64,000 nucleotides of DNA from Halichondria panicea (Eukaryota; Porifera; Demospongiae; Suberitida; Halichondriidae), in contig NC_087389.1 of NCBI RefSeq assembly GCF_963675165.1, positions 4,944,620-5,008,619 on the forward strand, read 5' to 3'. Shown here in pieces: positions 33,611-45,234 of the stretch. Every line of letters begins with the position of its first letter. Within the stretch, counting starts at the first letter, position 1. The translations under genes and the position numbers were made by a program. The notes beneath the pieces were generated by a model. It was given only the letters and a program-made list of their open reading frames with translations. It ran no database searches and had not been told where the DNA came from.

Positions 33611-34849
33611 CTAGAAAAAGAGCTAGAGAAAGTGATCAAGATATTGTTGACCGTAGAGCTAAGAATAAATGTTTAATGGCTACTATAAGAACGCGTACTA
33701 AACCAATTGATGTTGTTATTGACGAGTTTATGGCAAAGGTTAGAATTGGACCCGATTATGCGTGTACTAGCTGCCACAGGATGTTATACAGGCATAGTGT
33801 TGTTCCATTCAAGCCTTCCAAGTATACTAAAGCTGATTCTGAACTCATTGACAGGCTGTCTCAGCATGAATGTGTAAGCAATATTGACGGGAAAAAATAT
33901 GTTTGTAAAACCTGTGATGAGTGTGAGCTAGTACCATTGAAGTTAAAGCGCAAGTTATCTTACAAAGGCCACTATCTCTATAACTATGTTAGTTACTAGT
34001 ATGTGCTAAAGCCTGGTGGTACTCACGCTAGCATGTTAACACTTGAGAACCCTGACCAAATTGTAAGCATAGCACCAGCTGAAGGCCAAAAGCCATTGTT
34101 TATTATGTCAGACCCTGAATTTGAGTTAATGTGTAATCCTGACAAGTTTTACTATATTATGGTAGTGGTGGTTTCAGCAAAGATAGGCCAAGAAAACTAA
34201 CGTACAGAAAGTATTTTAATGCAAGATTATTAGACATCGATGGCAGATTTGCTAGAGATTTGGATTACCTGTTCGTAGCACAGTACATTGTTGAGTCAAA
34301 GCAAGTGTTAGATGATGGGAATAATTTTGCTTGGAGACAAAAGCCAACTAGATCGTTTACAGTACAAAACTCTGAATTTTTAAGTCAACATGTGCGTAAC
34401 GATAAAGCATACAAGTTTCTAAAGAATGTAAGAGGGTCTCCCCCGTACTACCAGCGAACCTTTTATGAATTGCTAGCTATGATAAGACAGCTGGGTACTC
34501 CTACATGGTTTTTCACATTGTCAGCAGCAGACATGAAATGGCCAGATATGATTCAAATTATTGCTAGGCAGTAAGGTCAGCATTTCACTGATGAACAGGT
34601 TCAAGCAATGTCATTTGATGAAAAGAGTAAATGGTTAAGATGCAATCCAGTAACAGCAGCTAGACATTTTCAGTACAGACTGAGTACTTTTTTTAAGGAT
34701 GTGCTAAAAAGCAAAGCAAACCCACTTGGTGAAATAGTTGATTATGCTATTAGAATTGAGTTTCAATCTCGAGGTTCACCACATGCACATTGCGTACTTT
34801 GGGTTAAAGATGCTCCCTTGTATGGTGTTGATAGTAACAGTGACATAAT

Positions 34850-36045
34850 TACCCGAGGCGCGCGTGGGCGGCCACGGGTATAGTAGTCCGTTGGTCTGTT
34901 TGTTTGTTTGTTTGTCACAGGTATATCTACTCACCTGGGTACCACAGCGCTGCGTTTACAGCATGTATAGCCTTCACAGAACAATATCTTGGTTTAAATA
35001 GTGGCAGATTTTGATGTTAAAGCTTCTTTGTCGAGCAAAAGCTAAGAAGCTTGAACTTGCATGTTGGCACTAGCTAGCTACACGTGGCCTTGATTACGTA
35101 GTTGCAGCTGAAGTGATCCGTACCTGGAATAATTGATAGTAGAAAGCTAAAATTGTGACTGGTTGTTGGCTGACTCTGGATCCTATAATTATTATACTCC
35201 AGCCTGGCAGGAGCCATATATACCTCTCTAAGTCTAAGGCTCCAGGCTTCTTTGCTGTGATCCCAGTCCACAGTAGAGTACAAGGGGGTATTATGAGACC
35301 TCTAAATGTGTCTGACCCCCCTGTCTTGCAGTAATCTTGAGGGAGCTAAATAGCCTGTTCACTAACTATTATGGTCAATATGCTTTGCATGTAAGCAAAA
35401 AAATTAGTGACAGTGCTTTGTTTGCAGCTAATGCTAGCATTTTAGTGTTCAAAGTGGTTTGGGTATTATGAGACAGGGGGGGTATTTACGAGACACCATT
35501 GCAATTAATTAATTTTAACGCTAATTGGCTGTTCTAACATATCTGGAACTTTTTGATATTAAAATATAGTGATTATTTTGCCTATAAAAACAGTTATATA
35601 TACTCCTGTTTTAACTGATACCTAGTGAATTTTACTACAAACATTTGGCACCCACTTAAATTTGGTCAATTAAAAATGTTTTTTCCAATTAAATTCTGTA
35701 CTTAAACAAACTATTGTGGTATCTCTGTCAACACAAGCATACAACTCCAAATTTCTTTTGGAAAAAATACTAGAGTGGTAGTGCTATTAACTGCAGACAG
35801 AATAGCTGAAGCACTCCCGTTTTAAACAGCTGTCTCATAATTGGTTCCATCTCATAATACCCTCTTCTACATGTCTCATGTGACATGTACCACTCAATGT
35901 TTCAGCATGCCTCCAGTCTGATTTAGTATTATTGCTCTTGAGTTGCTGTGCTAGTCATAATATGCTACATGCACTGCATCATCACTCCTCTGGTTTCTTT
36001 ATTATCATGTCACCAGCCGAGGGTTTGCACTTTAGTGCTCTAGTT
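34850..36045 (+). mobile_element. nested non-autonomous Helentron-like insertion
   Basis: It begins TACCCGAGGCGCGCG with a hairpin closed by CACGGGTAT, followed by a GTTT microsatellite and a body block AAAGCTTCTTTGTCGAGCAA shared with the other elements. It ends with a GCAC-TTTA-GTGC hairpin and CTCTAGTT. Removing exactly this segment joins ...GACATAAT to ATGTGCATTT and restores the Rep reading frame (DII-CAFIDQYVTC), which fixes both borders. There is no coding sequence inside. Confidence 0.8.
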
Positions 36046-39000
36046 ATGTGCATTTATTGATCAGTATGTTACATGTGCAATCCCGGCTGTTGATGGCAAA
36101 TTGAAAGAGCTAGTTTTGATGTTACAACAGCACAGACATTCTAGCTATTGTAAGAGAAACAGGAAATGTAGGTTTAACTTCCCTCACCCGCCCAGTTCAG
36201 AGACTATCATAGCTGAGCAGTGCCCTGATCCCGAACAGTGTGAACAAGCTCATAAAACATTGGTTAAAGTGCGTAAAGTATTGCCAGATTGCAGTGACGT
36301 TGATACACTAGATGATGTGCTTATCAAAGCAAATGTTGACAGAAAAGACTACGTAAAAGCATTAGAAGTTACTAACAGCGGTACTGTTGTGCTGTTAAAG
36401 CGTGCACCTAATGAGCAGAATGTTAACAATTACAATCCGTCTGTTATGTCAGCTTGGCAAGCCAATAAAATTATGGACATTCAATATGTGCTTAATGCTT
36501 ACGCTTGTGTAATGTATGTTGCCTCGTATGTCATGAAAACAGAGAAAGCTATGGGTGCTTTGCTAAAGCAAGTTACAGCTGAAGTTAGAACAGATGAACT
36601 TAGGTTTCAATTGAGAAAAATTGGCTCTGCTTTTTTAAACCGTAGAGAAGTAAGTGCACAGGAAACTGTATACAGGTTGCTGTCGTTACCATTGAAGCAA
36701 CTAAGTAGAGCTGTTGTACGTATTTGTTGACACTAATCCTAAGAAAGACAGAATTTCAGTGCTTAAGAGCCGTGATGACATTACCAAACTAGACAATGAT
36801 GATACTAATGTGTTTCAAAAGAGCCTCATTGACAGATATCAGCATAGACCTGCACAGCTGAGCAACACGTGTTTACTTGAGTTTGCTGCTACATATTCCA
36901 CGGACTATAAGCCAAAAGAAGCGGATGTTAATAATGATGCACTAGATGTTGAGAGTGAGTCAACTAACAGAAAGATTGTTCTCGTTGGTGGTTTTGGGCA
37001 CATGTGTGAGCGTAGAACACCAGCAATAATCAGGTTCAGAAAGTATAATAAAGATGCTGACGCTAACAAAATTGGTACAGAGCAAAGCTTATGCTGTAGT
37101 ATCCATGGTATAGTGAAGAAAATGATTTGCTAGGTGGTTTCCCTACTTACGCTGAGCATTATGAGCATGTTAAGACAAGTGTGTCAGAATGAGCAAAAGT
37201 ATACACGAGAAGAAGTTGAGAATGTGCAAGTAGATGAAGATGATAGACCTGAGCATGCTTGGTGTCAACTTGCCCCAACGACTGAGCATAGCAACTCTAA
37301 TACAAGAGAGCAAGGTGTTGAGACGACTATCTGAGCAAGATTTGATAGATAATGCTAACCTATTGAATTCTAGTGCAAGTAATGTTGGTTTGAGTGTTAG
37401 ATTTGAAAGTGCAGCCAATCCACAAGTTATTGCCCCAGACGAGTACAGAAAGCTAATGAGAGGCCTAAATACTAAGCAAAGAGCCATGATTATGTTTCAT
37501 CGTAACTGGTGTAAGCAAGCAGTGAAAGCTTTGAAAAATAACAAGCCTGTTGAACCATACCGAGTGTTTTTAAGTGGCCCTGGTGGTGTTGGAAAATCTC
37601 ATGTGATTAAGCTCGTACAGTCAGACACTTTGAGACTAATCAAACAGTCAGGCAGAGTGGAACCAGATGATGTTCTAGTATTGCTAACTGCACCCACAGG
37701 CGTAGCAGCATTCAATGTGAACGGTATGACACTACATTCAGCATTTTTGCTTGGTAGAGGCAAGTATGGCGGGTTTCAGCCACTAGGTCACGATAAAGTG
37801 AACACATTAAGAAGTAAGCTGTCCAAACTTGTATTGTTAATTATTGATGAAGTAAGTATGGTTAGTGCAAACATGTTACTCGAAATACACAAAAGGCTAC
37901 AGCAGATCAAATCAGTGTTACCTGATGTAATGTTTGGTGGTGTAAGCGTACTTGCTGTGGGTGACTTGTATCAATTGCCTCCAGTTGCTCAGCCTCTGCT
38001 ATTCAGTACAGTTGGTGATAGTTATGCACAGTTGTACAAATCTGGTTCATTGTGGCAAGATGAGTTTGAAATGCTAGAGCTAGATGAGATAATGCGTCAG
38101 AGGGGTGACAGTATACATTTGCTGAGTTACTATGTAGAGTGAGAACAGACAGTTGTATTGATGATGATATAACAACACTTGAATCCAGAGAGATTAAACT
38201 CATGCAACAGTCCTGGTTATCCTAGTGAAGCATTGCATGTGTACAGGCTTAATGCTGATGTTGATGAGCGCAATCAGCATATGTTGAACCAATTTTCCCC
38301 CAGTATAACACGGTATCAGATCAAAGCTAAAGATGCAATGACTGGTCAAACTAAGCACATTGATATGTCCTCGTTATCCACAAAGAGAACAGAAACTGGT
38401 GCATGGATTACATGGTGTGCTTAAGATAGCATGTGGTGCCAGAGTTATGCTTACAACTAATGTAGATGTCTCAGATGGCTTGGTAAATGGTGCTAGAGGT
38501 GAAGTTGTTCACATTGTATCTAACAGAAACAACGAGGTATAGTCACGGTGCTAGTGAAATTTGATAATGAGCAAGTTGGTGTAAAGGCATGTCAATCAAG
38601 TCAATATCGTACTACATATTCTAATGCAGTACCACTGAGTAAACTTGAAGTTGTGTTTTTGGCTAAAGGTAAACGCGGTGCAGAGATCACAAGATTACAG
38701 TTTCCTCTCACATTAGCTTGGGCAACCACAATTCATAAAGTGCAAGGTTTAACACTAGACACGATTGTTGTAGATATGAAAGGCAAGAGATTCAGCCCTG
38801 GTCAAGTTTATGTGGCACTTAGTCGAGTCAAAAGCTTAATTGGTTTACACATTGTCAATTTTGACGCTAATGCTATCAGAAAGAGCACTCTGGTTGATAA
38901 TGAAATGTCTAGGCTTCAAAGTAATTTGTTACAGCCTGTGCAGCCACTGCAATGCTTTCCATGTACTAGCCATGTTACCTTAGTATTACTGAATGTGAGG

Positions 39001-39807
39001 TCAATTATTGCTAAACTAGCGGACATAGAATCTGACTTTGAGTTACTAAGTGCCAATGTATTGTGTTTCTGTGAGACATGGTTATCCCCAGCTCAGCCCT
39101 CTCCTGTTATCAAAGCAGACCATGTGGTACTTAGGTGTCATAAAGGTGGAACAATGCTGAGCTTACCCACATGTATGAATCCATATAGAACAGCAACCTT
39201 TGCATCTAGTGGTATTGAGACTATAGTGACAGCTATCAACATTGAAGAAAAAGTATTGCAAGTAGCAGTTGTATATAGATCACCTATATAGTGTTTCAAT
39301 GCTGCTATTCTTGCAACATATGACTCAGTTGCTTGGCCAAGTAGGTACACAATCAACAGTTATTATGGGCGACTTTAATGATGATGTTTTCCATGTGTCT
39401 GGTTCCGTACTTGAACAGTTTATGTTGTCCCAAGGATATACACAGCTAGTAAGGCAATCAATCCACTAGTGACCGGGCAACATTGATTGATCATGTGTAC
39501 TTTAGTGAGCAGATAAGCAAAGACGTGGTAGTTCAAGTACGAGATGTATACTATAGTGATCATGATGCTGTGTATTGTTCAGTACTACTGCAACTATTGT
39601 AAACAATGTATATCACATGGCAAATATAAGAAACTTGAGAAAACAATTTATTTTTATTTTATGTTCCAGAAGATGTCCGGAGCTACCTAGCTCTATCGTA
39701 AGCTTTAATTTCATTAATGTGATTTTATCTTCCTTATTCTTCCTATATAGGTTCTCCAACATCCATGGGGCTCAACATTAAACAATTTGTACACTTCGCT
39801 GAAAAAC

Positions 39808-40110
39808 TATGGAAACACTTTTGTCGCTACTTCAATATCTGAACTTTACGATGTGACTCACTGGAAAACATCTTCTTGGTTTTTTCCCTCCTGAGAGGGT
39901 TTTTCCCATGGGATCGTAATTTCGGTCCCTAAATACATGGAAACACTCTGACAATATATGAAAACGTCTTCTCGGTTTTTCCCTCCTACTGTTATATGAG
40001 AGGGTTTTTCCCGTGGGATCAGCAACTATTGTGATTTAGATCCCTAAATAATGGAACACTTTTTTCACTCAATATCTGAACTAAATAAACTGGCAACATC
40101 ATGCAAACGT
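39808..40110. repeat. three degenerate ~110-140-bp tandem units near Helentron 3' end
   Basis: ATGGAAACACTT starts recur at 39808, 39943 and 40051. The first two units contain CCCTCC...GAGAGGGTTTTTCCC stem-loops. Helentrons often carry subterminal tandem repeats, so this is likely part of the element. Confidence 0.6.
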
Positions 40111-40508
40111 CTTCTCAGTTTTAATTTATCGCAATTTGATGTTTTGTATCAGGTACATGCCATTAATTTAATTTTAGACTTGAACTTTTGGCATCAATCG
40201 TTTTTAACAACAGTCATGGTGGATCATTACCCACTCTTGAGTTTGCTAATGCAAAATGTTCCTCATAAATTATGATCTGAGTGTATAAAAGCGCTTTATG
40301 TACGTAGCTTTGGCATATCCACCGAGGCATCAGCACCTCCGGTGCTTTCATTGTTGCAGGTTGCTGCTTTTCTCGTATACCGTAAGCGTTCTAATTATAG
40401 CACCAGCCTCGGTTAGGACGCCCTCCTTTATAACGCCCATATATACTACCATATAAAATCAAATTTTTTGTACATTGTTTCTAGAAAAATAATAATTTTT
40501 TACTGGTT

Positions 40509-40638
40509 CAACGCAGAGGAGGTACGACATCCGCATGTAATCCGCGTGTCTTTAACACACACATTCCGAACTTTGACCTAAGGAATGTGTGTCTAAAATG
40601 TTTCCTTTGACACGCAGATGTCGTACCTCCTCTGGGTT
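40509..40638. mobile_element. short MITE
   Basis: AACGCAGAGGAGGTACGACATC and the inverse GATGTCGTACCTCCTCTGGGTT bound ~130 bases; inner GTGTGT/ACACAC blocks also pair around CATTCCGAACTTTGACCTAAGGAATG. It lies just upstream of the first NACHT-LRR gene. Confidence 0.7.
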
Positions 40639-40775
40639 TAACGATTACGGTAGCTATAAAACGATTTAGAACTCAAAATTTAATCATCTCATGTCACTTC
40701 AGATTTCTCTCTTGAAGTTAGTGAAAAGTAAAACCAAAAATCTTTGCGGAATTGTAAGGTCAAAAAAATAAAGGA

Positions 40776-43700
40776 TGGATACATTTATTGCTAGCATTCG
40801 CCGGAAGTACAAAGGAAGACTCTTGAATCGTCAAGTATAGAGAGAGACTCTTAAATCGTGAAGAGCAATGGCCACCAGTTTCTGGAGAGAGGCTCATCAA
40901 CTTGCAGTTAGTGGAGGCTGAAAAGAAAGAAGGATTTAGAGCCGGCTTGCCACAACATGGTGCACTTGATAAGGTCAAGCGTACTCCAATTCTCCATGGC
41001 AATCTGTTCAAAGTTGAAGAAGGCAAGAAACCAGTCACGAAGCTCATTGTTGAAGGCAATGCTGGGATTGGTAAAACCACACTGTGTACTATGCTTGCTG
41101 AAGGGTGGGCAGAGGGCAAGATCCTGACACAATTCAACTGTGTTCTGCTGCTTCCACTAAGAGAACATGAAGTATCCTCTGCCACAAGTCTCGCTGAACT
41201 GTTCAAACTTCTCCACTCCAGTGAGAGGATCCGCACATCTGTTATAGAAGAGCTGGAGGATAGAGAGGGAGAAGGTGTCCTCATCTTAGCTGATGGCTGG
41301 GACGAGCTCAGTGAAGAAAATCGTTCGAAAGTGTCCTTTCTTTACAAACTTTTCTTCCATGGTTTTCTTCCATTTGCTTCTGTTCTCCTCACCTCACGAC
41401 CTTCTGCTTCAGCTCCTCTTCACAGCCTTCCTTCTGTGGACCGTTTGGTTGAGGTGGTTGGCTTCAATGAAGAGAATATCAAGCAGTACATAGAATCAGA
41501 GTTTGAGCAATTCCCAGAGAAAGCTTCTTCTCTTATCGAGCAGCTTGAGAACAACCAAGCCATTCAGAGTGTGTGTTCTGTGCCCCTCAATTGTGCCATT
41601 GTTTGTAACTTGTGGCACACTTTAGACCAAGAGCTTCCTCGTACGCTAACTGAGCTGTATACTCATATTGTGCTTAACACTATCCTTCGTAATGTCAAAA
41701 AGAAATTCCCTGATTGTCCATCAATTAGCCTCAATAAATTTGATGAGATTCCAAATGATCTACAAGACACATTTTGGTTGACCTGTGAGTTTGCCCATGA
41801 GTGCTTATTATTAGATGAGCTGGTTTTCTCAGAAGCTGAATTGTCCTCTCGCTTACCCGAAGTTGGTGACAAGTTGCTGTGTTTTGGTCTGTTGCAGTCT
41901 GCACGATCGCTTCTACCTGTTGGTCATGGCCTGTCTTTTCACTTTGCTCACCTGACCATACAGGAGTTCTTGGCTGCCCTCCATCTTGCTACTCTACCCA
42001 ATGAGGAGAAACTAAAGGTTGTTGAGTCTCATGCTAAAAGTGGCCGGTTTGACATGGTGTGGAGATTTATGTTTGGTCTTGCTAGTAAACACAATGGTAG
42101 TCGTAGCAATAAAGTGACCAGTTTGGATAATGGTTTCATGGATCAATGTTTGATTGCTATAAAGCTTAAAAAGTTAGCTTTATGTCATGCTGCTTTCGAA
42201 GCTTCAGACCCTAGATTCTCAACAAAAATTTGGAAAATGTACGGAAAAAATCTATTAGACGGTAATTTCAGCACTCCTTTTGACTGTGTAGCTTGTTTCT
42301 ATGTTCTTCGTCATGCTGCAAAATGTGATGATATGGTTATCAGAATATTTTATTGTACATTCGATGATAAACTGTTGAAAGAACTAACTGACATACTTTC
42401 CAGTGCAAATGGTAAACTGCAAGTACAACGATTATCTCTTGTACAGTTTAAGTTGTCTGACAAAGGTTTTGCTGATCTATTCAAGAGAGCCTCAGCTTAC
42501 ACTTTACATTTTTATGTAACAACAACTTCACTGACATGTCGTCATTCATGCACACATCTTGTATGAGCCTCACACAACTGGACTTATCCGACAATCCTCT
42601 TAGAGTGTCTGGCATACAGTCATTAGAGACAGCTGTACAGGCAGGAGTTCTTGTTAACCTGGTGTATCTGAAGTTATCCAACACCCTCACTGACGATGCT
42701 GATGTCAATGGAGCTCTACTGACCACCCTCTTACAATCCATTGCCTCTCACTGTGCTCGACTAGTAGACTTAGACCTCTCTGACAATAATCTTGGTTTAC
42801 CTGGATTGTATTCAGTAGTGGAAAACATTTCGTTAGGATTAAAGTTTATAGAATTATCAACTACCCATCTTACTCCTTCAGAGTCTCAATACACAGTCGC
42901 CTGTGAGAAGAAGAATCTCCATCCACACAGTTTATTAATGATGCACTTGAAACTCTCCAATTTCAGTGGAACTGCTGGAAATCTTTTACTGGCAAAGAAG
43001 CTTCAAGCATTTCAATCACTGAAGCATCTTGACTGCACTGACTGTTCTCTCACCTCTGCCGACATCATAATGCTTATCCATCATCTCAAGCCCGCTAATG
43101 TGATATGTAACAGTTTAAATACGCTAGATTTCAGCCACAACTCCATTGATGATGAGGGAGTGATGGCTCTCACTGAGTGTCTACCAGAGCTGTTTTTTAG
43201 ACTGAAGGGCTTCAATTTAGATAACATACATGACTGTTTAATTAAAATCTTCAGTGACAGTTTCCTGGAGGATGGTGTTGCTCTCTGTGGCAATCCTGTG
43301 AGCGAGGAGTTAATACTCATGTGCAACGAACAGTTGAAGGTACTCACTCATAACTATTATTGTTCAACATGATTATCTTAATACACAGACCATACGGGAA
43401 TCAAGGAATTCTGCAGTGCTGAATGTGTGGGAGAGAACATGTTTACTTCCACAAAATGAAGAGGTAAGTAAATTCTTGAATCATGCATAAAAATTATATT
43501 CATCATTTCCTAGATGAATCGTGCTTTCCATTCTCTTTGGGATATGTTACTGTCGGATATGATTGACGAAGCTGAAGAGGTGAGTGTGTCATTATGCATC
43601 ATTCTTTAACATGTGATCATAATTGTAGACGACTTCTTCCGATGATGATGATGATGATGACAGCATTGATTCATGGTATTCCACTAACGAACCAGTAGAA

Positions 43701-44483
43701 CACCATCCAATAGATGAGGTTGTGGATACAGTGGACACTCCTAGTGATGTCACTGATCCAGACACTCTCATCAATGGACAGAGCTTCTCTCAAGGATCAC
43801 CAGTAGAGCACCGCCCCACAGCTAGTGACGAGGCTACTTGTACTACAGCCCAGCAGTCTACACACAGAACAGACCAACATGCAACAGGTGAGCATTGTGC
43901 CATCTTTACATATGCCGCATGTATTCTAAAGTGTGCATGTAAATATTACTATATTGTACACACAGCATCTATAGTGATTACTATCACTGAAGAAGGAGAC
44001 ACCTCACAAGATGTCTTCACTTCATATCATTATCCACATACCATTCCCTCAGGTATGTGCAGGTTTTGTATATAATTACGCATACTAGCTCTGTCATGTC
44101 TATGTCAAAATGTAGTACTAATCTCCCCCTCCTCCCACTTACCCTCCAGAGTTGACTCTCAGTGTTCTCTGGACAAGGAGCTCAAGACACTCACAAAACC
44201 AATACAGTTTGGTGTCAGTTTGGGCATTGCTCAACACAGACTGGAAATCATCCAGCAAGACAATCGAAATGGTAAAGCGAAAATTAATAGTCCTTGCCTC
44301 TTTGTTCATCTATATACGCATGCAGATAATACTGAAGATCAGAAGATTGCCCTGTTTCAGTTCATTGCCAAAAATAACAAGAGTCTAGGAGTAACTTGGA
44401 GCACTATTGCTGACGCTCTCTGTGACATCGACTATGGGGACTTATCATCAGTTGTTAAGGGGAAATACTGCATTAGTACGTAG
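40776..44483 (+). CDS. NACHT-LRR receptor with C-terminal Death-fold (NLR1; two frame breaks)
   Basis: NOD-like receptor of the sponge NACHT-LRR type. The main exon has a linker (EEQWPPVSGERL), Walker A EGNAGIGKTTL (~41055), Walker B LILADGWDEL (~41285), sensor-like VLLTSRPSAS and a winged-helix region (FHFAHLTIQEFLAALHLATL). Leucine-rich repeats follow at about 42430-43339 (LTQLDLSDNPL, LVDLDLSDNNLGLPG, LNTLDFSHNSIDDEG). Tail exons: 43389-43463, 43514-43579, 43629-43887 (Asp run), 43966-44052, 44152-44271, 44326-44483; the last two make a Death-fold (IQFGVSLGIAQHRLEII; VTWSTIADALCDIDYGDLSS). Frame breaks: a 28-bp duplication (40808-40863) after the likely start MDTFIASIRRKYKG, and a one-base loss near 42500 in the first repeat. 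It is either a young pseudogene or carries assembly errors. Confidence 0.75.
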
Positions 44484-45234
44484 CTTTGTTCATTTAATTC
44501 ATAAGATAATGTTAATTATATGGAATGATAGTAGTTTGTTAACAGTTAGAAGAAATCAATACACATTGCCCACAAAGAATTGTACGCAGTCTGTAAACGT
44601 GATCTATATTTGTTTAGTTTTCTACCGCCTGGAAATAAAATCAGTCTTCTAATTGTCCTCGGTTGTTTTCATATAGCTATAGCTACATAATTATGCACAA
44701 TATGCATCAGGGCATGCCTCATTGAGCTTGCTTAAATTGCAGTAGCCAGAAGAATGTCTGCATAAGTGGGCTATACCAGTGGTTTAGAGAGTGTCATTAC
44801 ATAACACTGACAAAATAACGAAGAGTACAACTTTCATTGAAGTTCTATATAATTATAACCAAGTTACAAATCAAGTGCTAACAAAATAGGTAATAATACT
44901 AATAAATGTGCTACGCTATATCTACAAGTTTAGCATAAACAACCATAATTATTACTTATCGTACCAATAGTGACAATAATGTGCATGACTGTTTTCTGCT
45001 TTGTAGGTACACTCTGTGTGTTTAATAACTTGCTAGCTTTAATTGGTTTCACAGGCTATTTTCGTATTAAAACTTAGTGAATCAAAAAGCTAAAACCAGC
45101 ATATTTGGCAACACTGAAAATCGTACCCAAGACGTAAATATTAAACGAAAAAGGCTTTTTTGCTAATACTATAGGGCAATTTTTCAATAGTGATCACTAC
45201 ATGTATATTATTAGTCAGTATTGGCTATACATGC
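44484..45234. other. intergenic between NLR1 and NLR2
   Basis: AT-rich, no coding exon or clear repeat. It includes the presumed promoter region of NLR2; no defined element was recognised. Confidence 0.5.

Larger units (their letters stand above)
33132..39601 (+). pseudogene. Helentron Rep/helicase/endonuclease polyprotein, inactivated
   Basis: Domain order: a ~22-residue basic/acidic repeat; a cysteine motif CTSCHRMLYRHSVV (~33765); the Rep-like domain with HUH motif GSPHAHCVLWV (~34775) and FIDQYVTC after the nested insertion; PIF1-like helicase with Walker A GPGGVGKS (~37580), APTGVAAFNVNG, Walker B IIDEVSMV, GDLYQLPPV, and TIHKVQGLTLD/YVALSRVKS (~38740-38830); then endonuclease motifs VLCFCETWLS, MGDFNDD, IDHVYFS and SDHDAVYCS (~39060-39590), ending TAA at 39601. 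Lesions include TAG 33997-33999, a frameshift near 34160, TAA 34572-34574, the nested insertion, and frame changes near 36720, 37090, 37185, 38115, 38420, 38545, 39285 and 39465. The element could not make these proteins itself. Confidence 0.85.
32499..40352 (+). mobile_element. Helentron (Helitron-like element with AP endonuclease), full length, ~7.85 kb
   Basis: The ends are set by comparison with the short relative at 61254-61919. Both start TATGCCTCGGTGCGCAT and end with CACCGAGGCA, a GCACC/GGTGC hairpin and CTTTCATT. TGCCTCGGTG (32501) and CACCGAGGCA (40320-40329) are a perfect 10-bp subterminal inverted pair, a known Helentron trait. The interior encodes a HUH-type replication initiator, a PIF1-like helicase and an AP-type endonuclease in one orientation. 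A short tandem repeat lies near the 3' end (39808-40110). The coding region is broken, and a second element sits at 34850-36045. Confidence 0.8.
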
